Below are positions 30,501 through 34,247 of a stretch of 34,247 nucleotides of DNA, piece after piece (the first letter of the stretch is position 1; each line of letters starts with the position of its first letter). The notes beneath the pieces were generated by a model that saw only the letters and a list, made by a program, of their open reading frames with translations, had not been told where the DNA came from and did no database searches. Source of the stretch: Porogramme epimiltina. Lineage: Eukaryota; Basidiomycota; Agaricomycetes; Polyporales; Polyporaceae. The stretch is taken from assembly GCA_900155495.1 (NCBI GenBank), contig FTLJ01000952.1, forward strand, positions 1 to 34,247, written 5' to 3'. Both the position numbers and the translations under genes were made by a program.

Positions 30501-31135
30501 AGTGTGTTTTGAATGGCCATGATTGCGAAGAATGCAGATCTAGGGGCTAGAGATAGACACCCAGAGAAAAACGAAGGCACGCAGGTGAAACAGCACACGC
30601 CAGTGTCCACAGAAGCAAAATAGAATCAACTAAAATCACAATACTTAGTAAGTATAACGGAGCAGAAAATCACGAGCACACGGGGAAGGGCATGCACCAG
30701 AATCCAAGCTAAGCACTATTATAGTCAGACGTGTACATTATGTACGATACAACAGCGGTACATAGCATGGTATTACACTGTCATGGTGTTGACCATGAGG
30801 GTTAGGGTGGACGGGAATTAGTTGGGTGCACGCACGGCGTGCGCAGCTACTTATCTCTCCATGCGTGTTACTCGTGTGTGGAACCTGTCATGTATTACAC
30901 GCGGGGATCACGCTGTGGGTATCCTAGCCTGCCGTGATGTAAAAATGCGTAAAGCGCATCACCGGTAAAGCTCCGTTCCTTTGCTATTAGCTCATGTGCT
31001 GGGTCACAAGGGGATGTTTGGGAGGCGATATCATAGAGTGCTCGCCCATAAATGGCGTAACTTCTATCCCGCTAGCACAGCCTTTTGGCCCACAGGGCCG
31101 CCTGTCCGCAGCCTCCTTCGCTCTTGGAAGTGCGC
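30501..31135. other. intergenic stretch, no gene seen
   Basis: About 0.63 kb of comparatively AT-rich sequence with no frame above about 60 codons in a convincing context. It probably includes the 3' UTR of the methyltransferase, whose stop is at 31138-31136. Confidence 0.4.
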
Positions 31136-33055
31136 CTAAACCGCCTCCGCAGTGACATACGCCCACAAACTACCCACAGCCCTCCTCACACACGCGACCC
31201 GCCACCCCGCCGCACACGCAAGCGCGTCCATCTCCGCATACGTGCGCTCCTGCGCGTTCAGCATGCCCATCATCGCGCCGTCAAGCAGGTACCCATGCAG
31301 GCTCGCGCGGCCGAGGTTCGGCGCGAGCCCCGAGCCCGCGGGCGCGAGTGAAGCGCCCGCGCCCTCCTCGCCAGCGGGGACCTCCGCGCACGCGTACGGG
31401 AGGAGGTTGTCGACGAGGAGCAGCTTGGAGGAGGGGCCTGCGGCTGCGCGCACGCCTTTGAGGATCCTGCACGTGCGCGGAGTCAGAATGAGCATACAGC
31501 AGACGAGAGAGAGGGGGGTGAGACGCACTGCACGGCGAGCGCGTCGGGCCAGTTGTGCGCGACAGCGCGCACGAGGAAGACCGCAGGATCCGCCACGGGC
31601 CCGACGCCGGGCACGTCCAGCGGCGCATACGGCGCGAAGAGGTCCTGCGCCTGGAAAGACACGCGCCCCGTCTCGAATAGCTCCGAGTGCTTGCTGCCCC
31701 ACGCCTGCGCGCGCGCGACCACCCTACATAAGCGCCAGACACCAAAAGAGAGGCTCGGGGGGACACACCTGGGGCGCGATGGCGACGACGCCCGCGCGGT
31801 CCTGGACGACGAAGCGGAGGTGGGGGAACGCCTGGGCGAGCATGACGGACATGCTCCCGATGCCGCCGCCGACGTCTACCACGACCGAGTCCTTTGGCAA
31901 GTCCGCCCACGGGAAGCCTGTTGCCTCTATATTAGTCCTTCCCTACCAGCCTTCGCGCAAAACGGAGGCGCACCGCTCAGAACGTTCTCCTCCACCTCCC
32001 ACTGACGCGTGCCAGTCATAGCGTGGCCGAAGCGCGCGAGGCGGCGCTCGTTGCCGGACTGCTCAAGCCAGGGGTAGTACGGCAGGGGCGTGCCAAACGC
32101 CTTGTTGAACGGCGTCGCGGGCTGGCCGTCCTTGGGGTTCCCGCCTGTCTCGAGGAGCCAGGGGACGAGCGCAGCTTCGATCTTCATGAGCTCGTCCGTG
32201 CTGCGCGAGGGCGGGAGTGAGCGCGCGGCGCGGTGGGTGCGAGAAAGGGGACATACGCGAGCCCGACGTAGGCGGCCGCGCCGTCTGTGCCATCATATTT
32301 CGTCTCCGGACTACAATCTCTGTCAGCATACACTTCGCGCATACACATGAACGACGCACGAGTTCTTGAGCTGCTCGACGGTCTTGCCCGAGTCCAGAAG
32401 CGACGACACACGGTTGTTCGCAAACACGCCGGGGCGCACCTCCCGCATCCAGTGGTTCGTCGCGAGCGCGCGCAGGATATGCCCTGCCTCAGCGCGTGTC
32501 AGCCACCCCGAGCGCGGAAAACAAAGCAGGGATGGCACGCACCGACCTTGGCGGGATCTACCTCGACCACGTCCGCGCTGCCTGCGGGGCCGCGACGGAT
32601 CTCGCCGATCGCGCGCGCAACACCAGCGGCGTCGAGCCCGTCGGGACCCGCTTCTCGGAGGATGTCGACGACGTGGGTGGCCTCAACGAACTCGAGGTAC
32701 GCGACGAGCACCGACTATGGCTCCCCGTCAGCGCCCGCGCACGTGCACGTGCACAATCCAAAAGCGGAAGGGGACGCACCGCATCGACGGCGTCAACGAG
32801 CGTGAACCAGGGCTTGTGCACCGTCGCCGCAATCTGGCCGCACGCCGCGACGGCGCGGTTCGCGGCGGCGAACACGGCCGGGTCGATGCGCAGCGCCTCG
32901 GCCTTGTCTTGCGCGGGGTCGTGTTCGGGGAGGCTGGGGTAGTAGGGGGCGTCGAGGTCGGGGAAGTCGGCCCCGTGGGCGTTGTAGACGCGCTCGATGT
33001 CGTCGATGGCGGCTGCGAGGGTGGCCTGGAGCGCGCGGAGGTGTACAATGGTCAT
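31136..33055 (-). CDS. SAM-dependent O-methyltransferase (COMT-like), intact copy
   Basis: Eight-exon model, about 509 aa: 33055-32780, 32714-32547, 32487-32360, 32310-32257, 32200-31974, 31917-31767, 31723-31529, 31466-31136. All joins keep frame. The N-terminal half (YLEFVEATHVVDILREAG, GHILRALATNHWMREV, RPGVFANNRVS) is the helical dimerisation domain of the plant-COMT-type family. The catalytic half has SAM motif I, VVVDVGGGIG (296-305), then FVVQDR, and AHNWPD (390-395) with the His expected to act as general base, followed by SSKLLLVDNLLP and MLNAQERT near the end. Such fungal enzymes methylate hydroxyls of phenolic or polyketide-like metabolites; the acceptor cannot be deduced. The sixth intron is short (43 nt) and uses the second of two adjacent GT dinucleotides. 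A truncated duplicate is at 25336-26322. Confidence 0.87.
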
Positions 33056-33104
33056 GTCGAGTGGAGGTATGTGTGTGTATGCGGCACGTCGCGCTCGTGA
33101 GACG

Positions 33105-33110
33105 GTTATA
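33105..33110 (-). promoter_or_regulatory. TATA-like element of the O-methyltransferase
   Basis: The minus strand reads CATATAACCG about 50 nt upstream of the ATG at 33055, between GC-rich flanks. The position is compatible with a core promoter TATA element and a short leader. Assignment rests on position and sequence only. Confidence 0.4.
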
Positions 33111-34247
33111 TGCGCGCCCCACACCGTCTGATACGGCTACCACGCCCGGGACCGCGTAGAGAGCCCGTCCATGGCGACTGATAGACCTCGCGCGCCCACG
33201 TCAGAGGCAGCAAGGGGCGTTCTCGCGGGGAGTTAGACACGCGCTTCTGGAAGGTCGCCAAGGGCGGGGGCCAGGGCGCGCCGTATGATGGGCACGACGC
33301 GCCCCCGTGACGGCAGCGCCCAAGCTGAGCACTGAGACCGCTCCACCCCGGCCGACGAACACGCGAGGCCTTCTCTCGCAGGTCCCGCGGAACGCTGCGC
33401 TGAATGGGGCGCACTACCAGAGGGGCAGGCGTTGCACGGCCCGCGGCGCGTCGTGGCTCGGCCGCCTGGGACGTGCGAGCATCCCCGCACACGGGGCGGC
33501 GCGCGCCGCAGGACGCGACGCCCCGAGCCTCCGCGGCGGACAGCGTCTCCACCTCCAGCCTCAGGGCTGATCCCACCCGCCACGTGATCCCACAGACAGG
33601 GGTATGTCGGCGGTCGCGCCCGGGCGTGCGGCGCAGCCCGCCTCCAGTGAACGCACGGTGGGCGCTGCAGGGCCGTCGGACGTGCGTGGGGAGCGTAAAA
33701 GATGAAGCTGGCGGGGAATCCGCGGGCGCTCGCGAGTTCGAGAAGGGCGGCGGAGATCGTCCAGTGTCCACCTCAGCCTGGCAGCCTGCGCCGGCTCGAC
33801 GCAGCACGCTCGACACCTGGCGCGTTCACTGCGAGAAGGGGCGTCAGCGAGTTCTGCCAGATCATCCTGAGCCGAGTAAAAGGTCTCCTCCTCCTGCCCC
33901 CGATGCCACGATAGTCGCAGTGTCTGACCCGCTCACCTTCAGCCGCGCACGTGTTCCTATTCTCTCCTTTCGACGTGCGAACTTGGAACTCCTTCGCCTG
34001 GTGGAAGGCAGGGTAGGCACATCGCATGGTGAGACCAGTCTGAGACGGGGGCGGTCGTCGTCGTCCGCAGCCGCTTTCGAGGCGCCCATCCTGCTCTCGG
34101 TGCTCTCGGCAACTGCCGGCATTGAACCCAACAGTGGGGTTCCATATCGGGCAGCCTCGCCTTCAACTCCAACACGTTGCTTCCCGACAACATTGACAAA
34201 ACCGTTGTTGCTTCATGGCACACAATCTATCTCTTTCTTCAGTGCTG
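33111..34247. other. GC-rich right end, no supportable gene
   Basis: The tract 33111-33800 is very GC-rich with overlapping frames on both strands (up to 236 codons at 33816-33106, -), a pattern expected from base composition alone. At 34131-33862 (-) a frame encodes an acidic patch (AAADDDDRPRLRL) and an Arg-rich tail followed by AAG-GTGAGC, which looks like a donor. It could be an exon of a gene continuing past the right edge, but I recognise no domain. Confidence 0.35.

Larger units (their letters stand above)
20733..32180. repeat. tandem segmental duplication (two units of about 5.6-5.9 kb)
   Basis: Unit 1 runs from about 20733 to 26322 and unit 2 from about 26337 to 32180. Each carries, in the same order and orientation, part or all of the PPxY gene (+), an F-box-like gene (-) and an O-methyltransferase gene (-). 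Matching points include 20773 with 26352 (CCTCTGCCTCCGTCTCTCG), 25345 with 31150 (AGTGACATACGCCCACAA) and 26322 with 32180. The offset grows from about 5.58 to 5.86 kb, so indels accumulated after duplication. The junction joins the middle of the methyltransferase to the middle of the PPxY gene, which is what one tandem duplication with breakpoints inside those two genes would create. Confidence 0.85.

Noticed and set aside
32739..32760. GCACGTGCACGTGCAC palindromic run as a regulatory site
   Set aside because: It lies in intron 1 of the methyltransferase and is a simple alternating motif that GC-rich intron sequence can produce by chance.
33106..33816. 236-codon minus-strand frame upstream of the methyltransferase
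   Set aside because: It lies in very GC-rich DNA where stop codons are rare, overlaps frames on the other strand, shows no motif and would overlap the methyltransferase promoter.

Overview
This is a eukaryotic window from a filamentous basidiomycete, most likely an Agaricomycete (possibly Polyporales). The basis is the very dense, short spliceosomal introns (mostly 43-80 nt, GT-AG with GTRNGT donors), GC-rich coding exons, and the gene families present. I found no tRNA, rRNA, CRISPR array or autonomous transposon. Gene models were built by hand from splice signals, frame continuity and family motifs. Exon coordinates are given in each entry.

Layout. Positions 1-3580 hold no gene I can defend, only a 24-bp direct repeat and a degenerate repeat field. 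A FAD-dependent (salicylate-hydroxylase-like) monooxygenase runs 3860-5896 (+). It converges on an importin beta-3 / Kap121-type karyopherin at 10224-6092 (-), which appears to lack its C-terminal HEAT repeats. A gene-free 1.5 kb follows, then a Baeyer-Villiger-type flavin monooxygenase (14363-11713, -) and a bestrophin-family anion channel (18070-15471, -). The bestrophin gene is divergent from a class-V PLP enzyme of the cysteine-desulfurase-like VC1184 subfamily (18626-20072, +).

From about 20.4 kb to 33 kb the window is dominated by a tandem segmental duplication. The ancestral order was uncharacterised PPxY gene (+) / F-box-like gene (-) / O-methyltransferase (-). It now reads: intact PPxY gene, intact F-box gene, truncated methyltransferase, [junction near 26.32-26.34 kb], truncated PPxY gene, frameshifted F-box gene, intact methyltransferase. 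Each gene therefore keeps one apparently intact copy. Both genes cut by the junction are decaying, and the second F-box copy is broken by a 7-bp tandem duplication. Small third fragments of the methyltransferase and of the F-box 5' region lie inside unit 2. The last 1.1 kb upstream of the methyltransferase has no clear gene.

No single pathway ties the genes together. The two flavin monooxygenases and the methyltransferase are tailoring-type enzymes, but no core synthase is present. The most unusual observations are the duplication with reciprocal truncation, the importin whose stop codon lies inside a splice donor motif, two GC-AG introns, a candidate 3-nt micro-exon in the bestrophin gene, and a 15-nt micro-exon in the Baeyer-Villiger gene.
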